This document shows positions 1 through 8,673 of a stretch of 45,919 nucleotides of DNA, in pieces. Within the stretch, counting starts at the first letter, position 1. Every line of letters starts with the position of its first letter. The notes below the pieces were generated by a model, which was not told the origin of the DNA, did no database searches, and saw only the letters and a program-made list of their open reading frames with translations. The position numbers and the translations under genes were made by a program. The DNA is from Promethearchaeota archaeon. GTDB lineage: Archaea; Asgardarchaeota; Lokiarchaeia; Sigynarchaeales; SOKP01. The stretch covers positions 1 to 45,919 of the forward strand of contig JAUWBH010000025.1 of NCBI GenBank assembly GCA_030605085.1. The letters are read 5' to 3'.

Positions 1-237
1 CAAATCGAATCGATAAAAGATAGATGGCAATGGAAATCACATATCCGACTTGATAAAGCAATTCATTATTTAGAAAATAGAGCGTATTCGTTTACAATAT
101 CTTCACCAAAAGATATACATTGGAAAGTAATTAAGAAAATAAAAAAGAAAATTAAAGAAGAATATGGAAGCTTAGATAATTTATTAGAAATTTATAATCA
201 AATATATTTAGTAATATGTGTAAAATCTATAACATAA
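1..237 (+). CDS. 3' end of an unidentified protein
   Basis: An open frame runs in from the left edge and stops with TAA at 235-237, giving the last 78 residues of a protein whose start lies outside the window. The visible part is basic and probably helical, with a lysine-rich stretch (KKIKKKIKEEYG) and a hydrophobic end (YLVICVKSIT). I recognise no domain. It points tail-to-tail at gatA, 25 bp away. Confidence 0.45.
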   Translation, partial: QIESIKDRWQWKSHIRLDKAIHYLENRAYSFTISSPKDIHWKVIKKIKKKIKEEYGSLDNLLEIYNQIYLVICVKSIT

Positions 238-262
238 ATAAAATAACAAGTGGTTTCCTTTT

Positions 263-1732
263 TTATTTTATTGGGGCTAATTTTCTAAATATATTTAATT
301 TTTGCTCAAGTAAATATCCAATATTAAGGATTAATTTCTCATCAAAATAATTTCCAATAATTTGAAAACCGATAGGTAATCCTTTACCATCAAATCCACA
401 CGGAGCTGATAACGCTGGTAATCCTGCAAGATTAACAGGACAAGTTAAAACATCCATCATATACATCTGTAATGGATCGTCTACTAATTCGCCAATTTTG
501 AATGCAGTTGTGGGCATTGTTGGGCAAACTATTGCGTCGCACTTCTTAAAAGCATTTTGAAAATCGGTTCTTATTAAAGTTCGTACTTGAAGCGCCTTAA
601 TATAAAACATGTCGTAATAACCAGCTGATAATGCATATGTTCCTAATATTATTCTTCTTCTTACTTCAGGGCCAAATTTTTCTCCACGAGTTTTACTAAA
701 TATTTCAAAAACATCTCCTTTTAGATTTTCTGTCATCTTTCCGTATCTTAAACCATCATATCTCTCTAAATTAGAACTCGCTTCGCTCATTGCTATCAAA
801 TAATACGTCGGAATTGTGTATTCAAGGTGAGGAAATGAGACATTTATAGTTTTGGCACCCAATTCTTTTAAAATATCTATTGCTTTATTAAATTTTTCTT
901 TTACGGAAGCATCTACTCCTTCTCCAAAGAATTCTTTTGGAATACCAAGAATTTTTTTTTTAATTGGCTTATTCAAATATTCTACATAATTATCTACTTT
1001 TATATCTACTGTAGTTGAATCCAAAGGATCTTTTCCGGCCATTATTTCAAGTAACAGAGCACTGTCTTGAACGCATCTTGTTATTGGTCCAATTTGATCT
1101 AATGAATTTGCATACGATATTAAACCATATCTTGAAACTCTACCGTAAGTAGGTTTTAATCCAACAACCCCACAATAAGATGCAGGGCATCTAATACTGC
1201 CTCCCGTATCACTACCTAATGAAAGTGGCGCTTGTCCTGCGGCAATACAAGATCCTGATCCCCCACTAGATCCTCCTGGAACGTGTTCAAAATTCCACGG
1301 ATTATAAGTTGGGCCGTAACAACTATTTTCGGTCGAAGATCCCATCGCAAACTCGTCCATATTTGTGCGACCTATAGGAATTGCTCCCTCTTGTTCGACT
1401 AAACGCTCAATAACCGTGGCGTTATAAGGGGGATAATATCCTTCTAATATCCTAGAACAGCAAGTTGTTGGGCTATCCTTTATACAAATAAGATCTTTTA
1501 CCGCTATTGGTAAACCACATAGTTTACCGATAGATTTTCCATTTTTTAGATTCTTATCTAATCTTTTTGCCTTGTTTAATGCTTTTTCTTTAGAAACATG
1601 AACAAATGAGTGAATATTTCTGTCCGTTTCCATGATTCTGTCGAGATAATATTGTACAATTTCTTGAATTGATAATTCTTTGTTTTTTATTTTTTCTATT
1701 AGTTCAAATCCCTTGTGGTCATGAATTAACAT
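263..1732 (-). CDS. gatA: Glu-tRNA(Gln)/Asp-tRNA(Asn) amidotransferase subunit A (GatA)
   Basis: This is a 489-residue amidase-signature protein. GatA releases ammonia from glutamine or asparagine for transamidation of misacylated Glu-tRNA(Gln) or Asp-tRNA(Asn) by the cytoplasmic GatCAB complex. The Ser-cisSer-Lys triad is intact: K79 in GLPIAVKD, S155 in GGSSGGSG and S179 in GSDTGGSIR. The following PASYCGVVGLKPTYGRVSRYGL block is GatA-typical, and length and collinearity fit full-length GatA. Archaea normally use GatDE for glutamine, so an archaeal GatCAB is often assigned to Asn-tRNA; which substrate applies cannot be read here. gatB and gatC are not in the window. The ATG at 1732 is in the usual position for the family. 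Confidence 0.93.
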   Translation of the reverse strand: MLIHDHKGFELIEKIKNKELSIQEIVQYYLDRIMETDRNIHSFVHVSKEKALNKAKRLDKNLKNGKSIGKLCGLPIAVKDLICIKDSPTTCCSRILEGYYPPYNATVIERLVEQEGAIPIGRTNMDEFAMGSSTENSCYGPTYNPWNFEHVPGGSSGGSGSCIAAGQAPLSLGSDTGGSIRCPASYCGVVGLKPTYGRVSRYGLISYANSLDQIGPITRCVQDSALLLEIMAGKDPLDSTTVDIKVDNYVEYLNKPIKKKILGIPKEFFGEGVDASVKEKFNKAIDILKELGAKTINVSFPHLEYTIPTYYLIAMSEASSNLERYDGLRYGKMTENLKGDVFEIFSKTRGEKFGPEVRRRIILGTYALSAGYYDMFYIKALQVRTLIRTDFQNAFKKCDAIVCPTMPTTAFKIGELVDDPLQMYMMDVLTCPVNLAGLPALSAPCGFDGKGLPIGFQIIGNYFDEKLILNIGYLLEQKLNIFRKLAPIK

Positions 1733-1947
1733 TTAATTCTAACCAATTAAGTTAGTAAATTAATTGTATTCGTAAAATTAGATTATTTTTATAAATTAAT
1801 CATTTCTAAAAAATTTCACTTAAAAATATTATTTTAATAAGAGGAATAGTTTTTATTATAGCAACTACTTGCAATTGCCATGGAATCGTTAATTTCTATA
1901 AAAAGAATTAAAATAAATAATAAATTAGATATTTTAATAATTGACAA

Positions 1948-3078
1948 ATGTTTTTGCATTTAATTAAAAACTTAAATCGAGCTAAAAAATTTAGTTTGGA
2001 CTTTTGTCTATATCTTTTATGTTATGTAAGGGATGTTACAAAAGATATAATTAAAAATCTGTTTCTGAAAAAATCAACCATTCGTAAAAGATGGAATTAT
2101 ATTAAATTATTATGGAATTTATCTGTTTGTAAGAAAATTACATTAAACCATTATCCAACAATTCTTATTATGGAACCAGGACCTATATGTAATTTAAATT
2201 GCTATTTATGCCCTGAAGGACAAAAGCGACCTGGACGCACGAGAAGTTTTTTAGGAAAAGAGGTTGTTGAATGTGTACTTGAAGAACTTGGATCTTATTT
2301 AAACTCCGTTATATTATACTGTTGGGGAGAGCCATTACTTAATGAAAATTTATTTGAACTTATTCGTCTTATCAAAGAAAAAGCTAGTGTTGTAGTAGAA
2401 ATTAGTTCAAATTTAAACATTTTTAACGACCATATTTGTAAAGAGATTGTGGATTCTGGTATAGATAGATTTCTTATTTCTTTGCATGGAGGTTCTCAAA
2501 AATCATTGGACCAATACCAAGTCGGCAGTAATTTTGATAGAGTAATCTCAAACATGAAAAAACTTGTAAATTATAAGAAATCAAAGGGTGTAAAACATCC
2601 GACAATTATATGGGATTATTTAGTTAATCGATTTAACGAACATGAAATAAAAACTGCATATCATCTTAGTAAAGAAATTGGAGTTGATAAATTTTCACCT
2701 CGTAAACTTTATTGTGATGTAGGTAAAATGGTACTTATGAATCCTGAAGAGCAATATAAAGATGTAGAGCCTTTCCTCCCTAAAGATCAAAAATGGAGTC
2801 GATACGATTATATTAAAAGAAGAAAGAAAAAGTTCTCTCGATTTTGTACTTGGCTCTATACAACTATTACGATAAATTCGAATGGTTCTGTATCTCCTTG
2901 TTGTTCAGTGTGGGAAGAGAAATATGATTTTGACAATATATTAGAAACATCTTTTAAGAAAATTTGGAATGGAAAGAAATTTCAATTAGCAAGACAAATA
3001 ATGAAATCTAAAAAACCCATCAATATTCCCTGGATGATTTGTTCTATTTGCAAAAACAATGAAGCAATTCTTTCTTGA
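1948..3078 (+). CDS. Radical SAM protein with SPASM-type C-terminus
   Basis: A 376-residue radical SAM enzyme. The 4Fe-4S cluster motif CxxxCxxC is at C81, C85 and C88 (CNLNCYLC), followed by a partial TIM-barrel; ILYCWGEPLLN is the usual GGEP-type strand. The C-terminal part carries further cysteines (FCTWLY, SPCCSVW, CSICKN) as in SPASM/twitch domains that bind an auxiliary cluster. About 70 basic and hydrophobic residues precede the cluster motif, a common layout in radical SAM proteins of sugar or lipid pathways. It heads the surface-sugar cluster, 111 bp before the FdtA-like cupin on the same strand, so a role in modifying a sugar or lipid is inferred. The substrate is not identifiable. 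Confidence 0.82.
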   Translation: MFLHLIKNLNRAKKFSLDFCLYLLCYVRDVTKDIIKNLFLKKSTIRKRWNYIKLLWNLSVCKKITLNHYPTILIMEPGPICNLNCYLCPEGQKRPGRTRSFLGKEVVECVLEELGSYLNSVILYCWGEPLLNENLFELIRLIKEKASVVVEISSNLNIFNDHICKEIVDSGIDRFLISLHGGSQKSLDQYQVGSNFDRVISNMKKLVNYKKSKGVKHPTIIWDYLVNRFNEHEIKTAYHLSKEIGVDKFSPRKLYCDVGKMVLMNPEEQYKDVEPFLPKDQKWSRYDYIKRRKKKFSRFCTWLYTTITINSNGSVSPCCSVWEEKYDFDNILETSFKKIWNGKKFQLARQIMKSKKPINIPWMICSICKNNEAILS

Positions 3079-3189
3079 TTTATAAAGTCCACTCGTTCTA
3101 TCATGTTAGAATTTCCTTCAAAAAAATCAATAAAGAAGATTTCAAAAAGAATTATTTAAATAATTATCTGAAATAATGAAGATATATAA

Positions 3190-3636
3190 ATGATAAATAA
3201 AAAAAGTAATTTAAATAACTGCAAAACAATTAATCTCCCGAAAATAAAAAATGAAAGGGGAGATTTAACATTTATAGAAGCAAATAATCACATTCCATTT
3301 AAGATTAAGAGAATCTATTATATTTATAATGTTCCAGAGGGTGAATCAAGAGGAAATAATGCATTTAAGACTTTACAAAAATTAATAATTGCTATTTCTG
3401 GAAGTTTTGACATTATTTTGGATGATGGATTTAATAGAAAATCATTTACTCTAAATAAATCTAATTGTGGTTTATACATCCCTCCAATGATATGGCATAA
3501 ACTTGAAAATTTCTCTTCTGGGTCTGTTTGTTTAATTTTAGTTTCAGAATTTTATGATGAAAAAAGTTATATAAAAGATTATTTAGTTTTTAAGAAAATT
3601 ATAAGAAATGTAAAAATCAATGGAGATCTTAAATAA
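3190..3636 (+). CDS. FdtA/QdtA-like sugar 3,4-ketoisomerase fold (WxcM family cupin), catalytic histidines missing
   Basis: A 148-residue single-domain cupin. The family (FdtA, QdtA, WxcM C-terminus) isomerises dTDP-4-keto-6-deoxyglucose to the 3-keto sugar, which a DegT-type aminotransferase then aminates. Family landmarks are present: the RGD near residue 23, YNVPEGESRG around 47-55, the AISGSFDIILDDG strand pair and the IPPMIWHKLENFS strand. The usual RGxHAHK signature reads R54-G-N-N57-A-F59-K60, so both histidines that act at the active site in characterised members are replaced. The gene faces a DegT aminotransferase (3736-4860), as expected for an fdtA-fdtB pair. It may be a non-catalytic binding protein or have changed chemistry. 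Confidence 0.75.
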   Translation: MINKKSNLNNCKTINLPKIKNERGDLTFIEANNHIPFKIKRIYYIYNVPEGESRGNNAFKTLQKLIIAISGSFDIILDDGFNRKSFTLNKSNCGLYIPPMIWHKLENFSSGSVCLILVSEFYDEKSYIKDYLVFKKIIRNVKINGDLK

Positions 3637-3735
3637 TATAATTAATTTATTCTCTTTAAAATCATTATCTTTTATTAATATGTACCTTATACCTACTTTT
3701 ATGCAATTTAGAATGAAATTTTTTTTTTAATTTAA

Positions 3736-4860
3736 TTAATTAAAAAAGTTATTTACTTTTTTGGCAATAAAATTTATTTCTTCGTCAGTTAGAAATGGAT
3801 GTATAGGAAGACTGATTAATTCCTCAGCATATTGTATAGTTTTTTGGTTGTCAAAATAATCGTTGAGATATTTGAATGGCTTAGTTTTTTGTATGGGAAT
3901 TGGATAATGAATAAGGGTCGGAATATTATTATCCATTAAATATTTTTGAAAATCATCTCTCTGCTTTACTCTAATAGCATAAATATGATAAACATGTTTA
4001 TTAATGTATGGAGCTATTTTAGGCGTAATAATACGATCGTTATCTTTGAAAGCTTCATCAAATTTTCTCGCTACTTCAATTCTCATCTCATTCCATTTAT
4101 CTAAATGTTTCAGCTTTTCGTCTACTATTATTGCTTGAATGGTATCTAAACGATTATTCCATCCTTTTAAATTATAGTGATATTTAATACTAGAACCATA
4201 ATTTTTTAGAGATTTTACCTTTTTATATAATTCTTCGTTATTAGTAGTTATGACACCAGCGTCTCCTGCAGCACCTAAATTTTTTCCGGGATATAAGGAA
4301 AATGCCGAAACATCTCCAAGTCCTCCTACCTTCTCATTTAAAACTAATGCTCCATGGGCTTGAGAACCATCTTCTAAAATGTAGCAATCATACTTCTCTT
4401 TAATCTCAATGACTCGCTTCATATCAACAGGATGTCCATATAGATGTACAGGAACGATTACACAAGATTTCAATTTTTTTCTATTTTCTTTTAAATAAGA
4501 GCCTAAAAAATCAACATCAATTTGATAATATTCATCACAATCTATTAAAACTAAGTCATGATATAAATCAGTAAGGTATGTTGCCGCCAATGCATTAGCA
4601 ATAAAAGTATTAGCAGGTATTATTACACCACAAGGTGATTCCAAATTAAGTGCAGCTAACGATAATTTCAACGCATCTGTTCCGTTAGAAACTCCGATGG
4701 CATATTTAGTTCCACAATAATCGGCAAAATTTTGTTCAAATTGCCTTACAGCCGCACCTTCTATAAAATCAGATTTTATAAAAAGGTGTTCTAATCTTGG
4801 AGTGATATCCTTCTTTATTTCATCCCATTGCATTGATAAATCATTAAACTTTATATTCAT
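3736..4860 (-). CDS. DegT/DnrJ/EryC1/StrS-family PLP-dependent sugar aminotransferase
   Basis: A 374-residue fold-type I aminotransferase that would convert a nucleotide-linked keto sugar to an amino sugar. The PLP-binding lysine is K193 in SLYPGKNLGA, the cofactor aspartate is in ILEDGSQAHG (about residue 164), and VSNGTDALKLSL near 58-68 is the phosphate-binding turn. The family length (about 370) matches. The closest subtype by motif and neighbourhood is FdtB/QdtB (3-amino sugar), because a WxcM/FdtA-type cupin gene lies immediately next to it on the opposite strand. The exact sugar is inferred. The ATG at 4860 is well placed ahead of the conserved PFNDLS-type start (here IKFNDLSMQW). Confidence 0.9.
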   Translation of the reverse strand: MNIKFNDLSMQWDEIKKDITPRLEHLFIKSDFIEGAAVRQFEQNFADYCGTKYAIGVSNGTDALKLSLAALNLESPCGVIIPANTFIANALAATYLTDLYHDLVLIDCDEYYQIDVDFLGSYLKENRKKLKSCVIVPVHLYGHPVDMKRVIEIKEKYDCYILEDGSQAHGALVLNEKVGGLGDVSAFSLYPGKNLGAAGDAGVITTNNEELYKKVKSLKNYGSSIKYHYNLKGWNNRLDTIQAIIVDEKLKHLDKWNEMRIEVARKFDEAFKDNDRIITPKIAPYINKHVYHIYAIRVKQRDDFQKYLMDNNIPTLIHYPIPIQKTKPFKYLNDYFDNQKTIQYAEELISLPIHPFLTDEEINFIAKKVNNFFN

Positions 4861-5210
4861 ATAACTATTAACCTAATATCTTTATTATAATCAATTGTCA
4901 ATTTTTTTGTTATAATTTTTTAAAAAATAAGAAAAACTTTATGAAAAATTTTAACAATACAATTATTCTTAAATCTATAAAGATAAAACTAATAAACATA
5001 GAGTAGGGAAATTACGATATTATTCGATAACGGGATCTAATTTGAACACTTCCCTTTGAAAAATATGTGAAATAAATTTTGATAATAAATTATAATAAAA
5101 ATTCATAAACTCCAAAGTTTAGGCGTGGGTCACTTTACTGATATAATATCAAAATAGATAAATTATTTTTAATTTATTGATATTAAAACAAATTTAAACT
5201 TATATAGATT
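4861..5210. other. Divergent intergenic region
   Basis: A 350-bp AT-rich gap between the divergently transcribed aminotransferase and epimerase genes. It should hold promoters for both. A TATA-like CTTATATAG lies at 5198-5206, very close to the ATG at 5211. I see no coding or RNA gene. Confidence 0.4.
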
Positions 5211-6209
5211 ATGAATGCCTTAGTTATAGGTGGCGCTGGTTTCCTTGGCTGTATTTTGAATCATCAACTCCTTGAAAAAGGGTATAAAGTAAAATGTTTA
5301 GATTCGTTCTATTTTGGAGAAGAACCTTTAACACCTATAAGAGACAGGATTGAAATTATAAGAGAAGATATAAGAACATTTAGACCATCAATCTTAAAAG
5401 GTATAGATATCGTCGTTAATCTTGCGGCAATTGCTCAACCAGATCGATTAAAAATATTAGATTCTAAACTTTTTTACGAGATAAACCATCTTGGTTGTAC
5501 AAGAGTGGCGAAACTTAGCAAAGAACAAGGTATTAAAAGATATATCTTTACATCTACGAATAGTGTGTATGGATTTCAAAAGGATATAGTTAACGAATTA
5601 TCAACTCCCAATCCTCTTGAAGATTATGGAAAATCTAAATTGTTGGCAGAAAAAGACGTATTATCTTTAGCAGACGATAATTTTACGGTAACAATCCTTA
5701 GATTTGCTACTTTATATGGTATATCTCCCAAAATGAGGTTTGATTTACTTGTCAACGGAATAACTTGGGCGTTATATAAATATGGAAGAATTGATGTAAT
5801 GAGAGATGGAAACCAATGGAGATCAACCATTCATGTTAAAGATGCTGCAAAAATTATAACTAAATTAATAGAAAGTAGCAAGGATAAAGTTCAAAAAGAA
5901 ATATTTAATGTAGGGTCAAACGATCAAAATTACCAAATATATCCGCTAGCAAAACTTATTGGTGATTATGTTGGAAAACCTTACGATATAAAATGGTACG
6001 GTGAACCAGATAAAGTATCGTATCGTGTAGATTTTGTTAAACTGAAAAAAAAATTGAATTTTAAAGTAAAACATAATGTTCTACAGACTGTAAAAGATTT
6101 ATATGACGCTTTAAATGAAGGATTAATCGAAAAAAATGAGAAAACATCAGTTATTAATTGGTATAAGAATTTATCTGAGAATGGAACTCTAAAACTTTTA
6201 AGACTTTAA
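5211..6209 (+). CDS. Extended SDR NAD-dependent epimerase/dehydratase
   Basis: A 332-residue extended short-chain dehydrogenase/reductase acting on a nucleotide sugar. The N-terminal Rossmann motif is GGAGFLG (residues 7-13), the catalytic serine region is FTSTNSVYG and the YxxxK pair is DYGKSK. The second half (LRFATLYG, DGNQWRSTIHVKDAA) is the usual substrate-binding part of UDP-glucose 4-epimerase-like enzymes. NVGS near the end of the core is also typical. The ATG is directly followed by the first beta strand, so there is no room for a different start. It lies among deoxy/amino-sugar genes, and epimerase versus dehydratase cannot be decided. Confidence 0.88.
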   Translation: MNALVIGGAGFLGCILNHQLLEKGYKVKCLDSFYFGEEPLTPIRDRIEIIREDIRTFRPSILKGIDIVVNLAAIAQPDRLKILDSKLFYEINHLGCTRVAKLSKEQGIKRYIFTSTNSVYGFQKDIVNELSTPNPLEDYGKSKLLAEKDVLSLADDNFTVTILRFATLYGISPKMRFDLLVNGITWALYKYGRIDVMRDGNQWRSTIHVKDAAKIITKLIESSKDKVQKEIFNVGSNDQNYQIYPLAKLIGDYVGKPYDIKWYGEPDKVSYRVDFVKLKKKLNFKVKHNVLQTVKDLYDALNEGLIEKNEKTSVINWYKNLSENGTLKLLRL

Positions 6210-6271
6210 AATAATTTGTGAGTAATTTATATCAATTTCGAATAATATTTTATTTATATTTCTATATTTGC

Positions 6272-7021
6272 TTATTTCTCAAAAAACTTTTTCGAATTCT
6301 TCGATATATCTTTTTTCATTAAAATTTTTCTTAATTTATCTATATTCATTGAAGAATCTAAAGCCATTTCTACATCTTTAATATCTTTAAGTTCTATCTT
6401 TCCAACTTCGGGATTTAATTTTTTCACAAAGTCATATATTGTACTAGGTTCACCACCAACATTGATAACTCCAAATTCTTCTATTAATTTTAATGTAATT
6501 TTAGCTGCTTCGTCCATATATATCAAGCTTTTTTTAATATCAATTATGGCTTTAGGGTGGGGGAATGGCTTCTCGAACATACTCATTCGGAGTATTAAAG
6601 AATTTATATATAACATAACAGCACATTCACCACCTAATTTTGACCAAGCGTATTTGTTGACAGGTAATAAAGCAGATTTTTCACTATAGTTTCCTTCAGT
6701 ACCAGGATAAACATAATCTGTTGAAATATACACTAATTTTATATTATATTTCATACATACCAGTACTATATTCGCAGTTCCGATTATATTTGTTTTTATA
6801 CTTATATCTGGATGCTTTTCGTGGCTAACCATTGGTCTGGTATGCGCTGCGGCATGTAAAAGTATGTCCGGTTTTACAGTAGAAACAATATGTTCAACTT
6901 GTTCAATATTATGTACATCCATTTCATTTCTAGATGGTGCTATAATTTCATATTCAGTATTATATTTTTTAATCTCCGATGCAAATTTCCCATCGCCACC
7001 TGATATTAGTACTTTTTTCAT
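6272..7021 (-). CDS. RmlD-like dTDP-4-dehydrorhamnose reductase family protein
   Basis: A 249-residue SDR of the RmlD/sugar-nucleotide reductase type. It has a glycine-rich cofactor loop (ISGGDGKFASEI), the family phrase KPDILLHAAAHTRP, the strand YISTDYVYPG and the catalytic pair in NKYAWSKLGGE. It is slightly shorter than RmlD (about 290), mainly in the C-terminal substrate lobe. Its start overlaps the end of the RmlC-like cupin gene by 4 bp (ATGA), so the two are translationally coupled. It is the last of four tightly packed minus-strand genes (glycosyltransferase, methyltransferase, cupin, reductase). The reaction is probably reduction of a 4-keto-6-deoxy sugar nucleotide; the exact product is unknown. 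Confidence 0.85.
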   Translation of the reverse strand: MKKVLISGGDGKFASEIKKYNTEYEIIAPSRNEMDVHNIEQVEHIVSTVKPDILLHAAAHTRPMVSHEKHPDISIKTNIIGTANIVLVCMKYNIKLVYISTDYVYPGTEGNYSEKSALLPVNKYAWSKLGGECAVMLYINSLILRMSMFEKPFPHPKAIIDIKKSLIYMDEAAKITLKLIEEFGVINVGGEPSTIYDFVKKLNPEVGKIELKDIKDVEMALDSSMNIDKLRKILMKKDISKNSKKFFEK

Positions 7022-7413
7022 TTATTTTCAGTCTCCCAACTTTCACCAAATTCTCCGATTGTAGCTCTTATTTCGTCTTCTGGATTGTATTTATGAGAAA
7101 GATAGTACATTAAAATTGAACCGGATTCTAGAGCCCTATAACCATGATAAACACCTGGAGGAATTTTTATTACTCGAAAATTTTTATCTGAAAGATATTC
7201 AAATCTTACAGAATAATTACCATTTTCGTCAGGTTCAGCCAATCCCACTTTTATTGACCCTTTTAAACAAATCCAATAATCTATTTGAATATTATGTTTG
7301 TGCCAAGCAACTACATGCTGTGTTGAATTAATATACGAGACATTTATTTGACCATTAATATTTTCGAATATATCAATTAATCTTGCAGCTCTGTCATCTT
7401 CATGATAATCCAT
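7018..7413 (-). CDS. RmlC-like sugar epimerase cupin (short)
   Basis: A 131-residue cupin related to dTDP-4-dehydrorhamnose 3,5-epimerase (RmlC). Recognisable pieces are the HKHN histidine cluster, DYWICLKGSIKVGL, the LSDKNFRVIKIPPGVYHGYRAL block (PxGxxHG is RmlC-typical) and YLSHKYNPEDEIRA. It lacks the N-terminal arm and part of the C-terminus of full RmlC (about 180 residues), like the short 3-epimerase or isomerase variants found in aminosugar loci. It overlaps the downstream reductase by 4 bp and starts 10 bp after the methyltransferase, so it is part of one operon. It is expected to epimerise the keto sugar before reduction. Confidence 0.8.
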   Translation of the reverse strand: MDYHEDDRAARLIDIFENINGQINVSYINSTQHVVAWHKHNIQIDYWICLKGSIKVGLAEPDENGNYSVRFEYLSDKNFRVIKIPPGVYHGYRALESGSILMYYLSHKYNPEDEIRATIGEFGESWETENK

Positions 7414-7423
7414 ATTTCAAACC

Positions 7424-8653
7424 TCATTGTAAAATTCTTACATACGGTACATGAGTTATAAATTTTCCACCTCTATCAATAAAATTTTTTTCTTTATTTA
7501 AGATTTCTTTTTCGTAATTCCAAGCCCCTAAGAAAGCATAATCAACAGTTTCATTTAAGCCTTCTTCAGGTGATATAACAGGTATGTGCATTCCAGGTGA
7601 AAGTTTTTCTTGCTTATCTGGCGTTGTATCTATAATATAGTCTATATATTTTGTGTCGATTTCACAAAAATTAAAAATTATAGATGATTTTGAAGTAGCT
7701 CCATAACTTATTATTTTTTTGCCTTTAGCTTTTAAGTCTTTAAGTAAATTTATTAAGTCTTGTTTAGAATTCTGGACTCTTTCAGCGAATTTCTCGTATG
7801 TCTTAAACTTATCTAATCCTTTTTTTAATTCCAAATCTATATTTTCGTTCACGCTTTTATCAATATCATAACGGCCAAGAAGTTCTTTCGTAAATATTCT
7901 ATTTGATCCTCCATGAGGTTTAATATTTTCTACTTTAAATATTTCTAAACCATTTTTTTTTAGTATATTATTTAAAGCTAGAACTGAAAATATATGAGCA
8001 TGCTCATCATAAATCTGGTCATAAGAATTTCTTTCTAACATTTCTAATAAAGATGGATCTTCGAATATAATAATCCCATCATCATTTAAAATATTATTTA
8101 TTGCAGAGAAAGTCTCATCCAAATTAGGTATATGACAGATACAATTCGCAGCATAAACAAGATCCATTTTCCCGTGTTTATTTTCTATTTTTTCTGCTAA
8201 ATTTTTATCCCAAAATTCAGCATATGTTTTATATCCCATCTTATGTGTAATTTTTGCGAAATTACTGCATGGTTCGACAGCTACAACATTTTTCTTATGA
8301 AAATGCTTAAGAAACACTCCATCATTACTACCAATTTCTAAAATACTATTAGGATTGAAATGTTCTTTAATCATATCAGCCACACTTTTAAAATGGTCTC
8401 TCATTGTTTTTGATGATGATGAATGATATACATAACTATCGTTAAACATTATAGTGCCATCTACAAAATTCATTAAAGAAACTAGTTTTATTTTCTCATT
8501 AAAGCCTATAGAGAGATTATAAAAATATTCATTTTCAATTTCATTTTCTTTAAGAAAACCATTAGCAATAGATTGTTTGCCTAAATCTAAAAAAATTCGT
8601 TTCATTTTAAAACTCTTACCATACCTTATAAATTTGAAGCTATATTTCAACAA
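7424..8653 (-). CDS. NDP-sugar C-methyltransferase (TylC3/Methyltransf_13-11-14 architecture)
   Basis: A 409-residue SAM-dependent sugar C-methyltransferase. The middle domain has the class I motif ILEIGSNDGVFL, AVEPC and IFEDPSLLEML. YDQIYDEHAHIFS is the hallmark of the TylC3/MtmC-like family, and the C-terminal part (GKKIISYGATSKSS, YIIDTTPDKQEK) is the Methyltransf_14-type domain. Family members begin with a small zinc site of two CxxC pairs. Here the equivalent places read FIRY and NEKI, so all four cysteines are lost although the surrounding sequence (FLDLGKQSIANGF) is kept. I keep the TTG start at 8653 because the degenerate zinc segment precedes the first ATG (8605). It lies 20 bp after the glycosyltransferase. 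Confidence 0.87.
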   Translation of the reverse strand: MLKYSFKFIRYGKSFKMKRIFLDLGKQSIANGFLKENEIENEYFYNLSIGFNEKIKLVSLMNFVDGTIMFNDSYVYHSSSSKTMRDHFKSVADMIKEHFNPNSILEIGSNDGVFLKHFHKKNVVAVEPCSNFAKITHKMGYKTYAEFWDKNLAEKIENKHGKMDLVYAANCICHIPNLDETFSAINNILNDDGIIIFEDPSLLEMLERNSYDQIYDEHAHIFSVLALNNILKKNGLEIFKVENIKPHGGSNRIFTKELLGRYDIDKSVNENIDLELKKGLDKFKTYEKFAERVQNSKQDLINLLKDLKAKGKKIISYGATSKSSIIFNFCEIDTKYIDYIIDTTPDKQEKLSPGMHIPVISPEEGLNETVDYAFLGAWNYEKEILNKEKNFIDRGGKFITHVPYVRILQ

Positions 8654-8673
8654 GCAAATAAAATCTAACCCAA

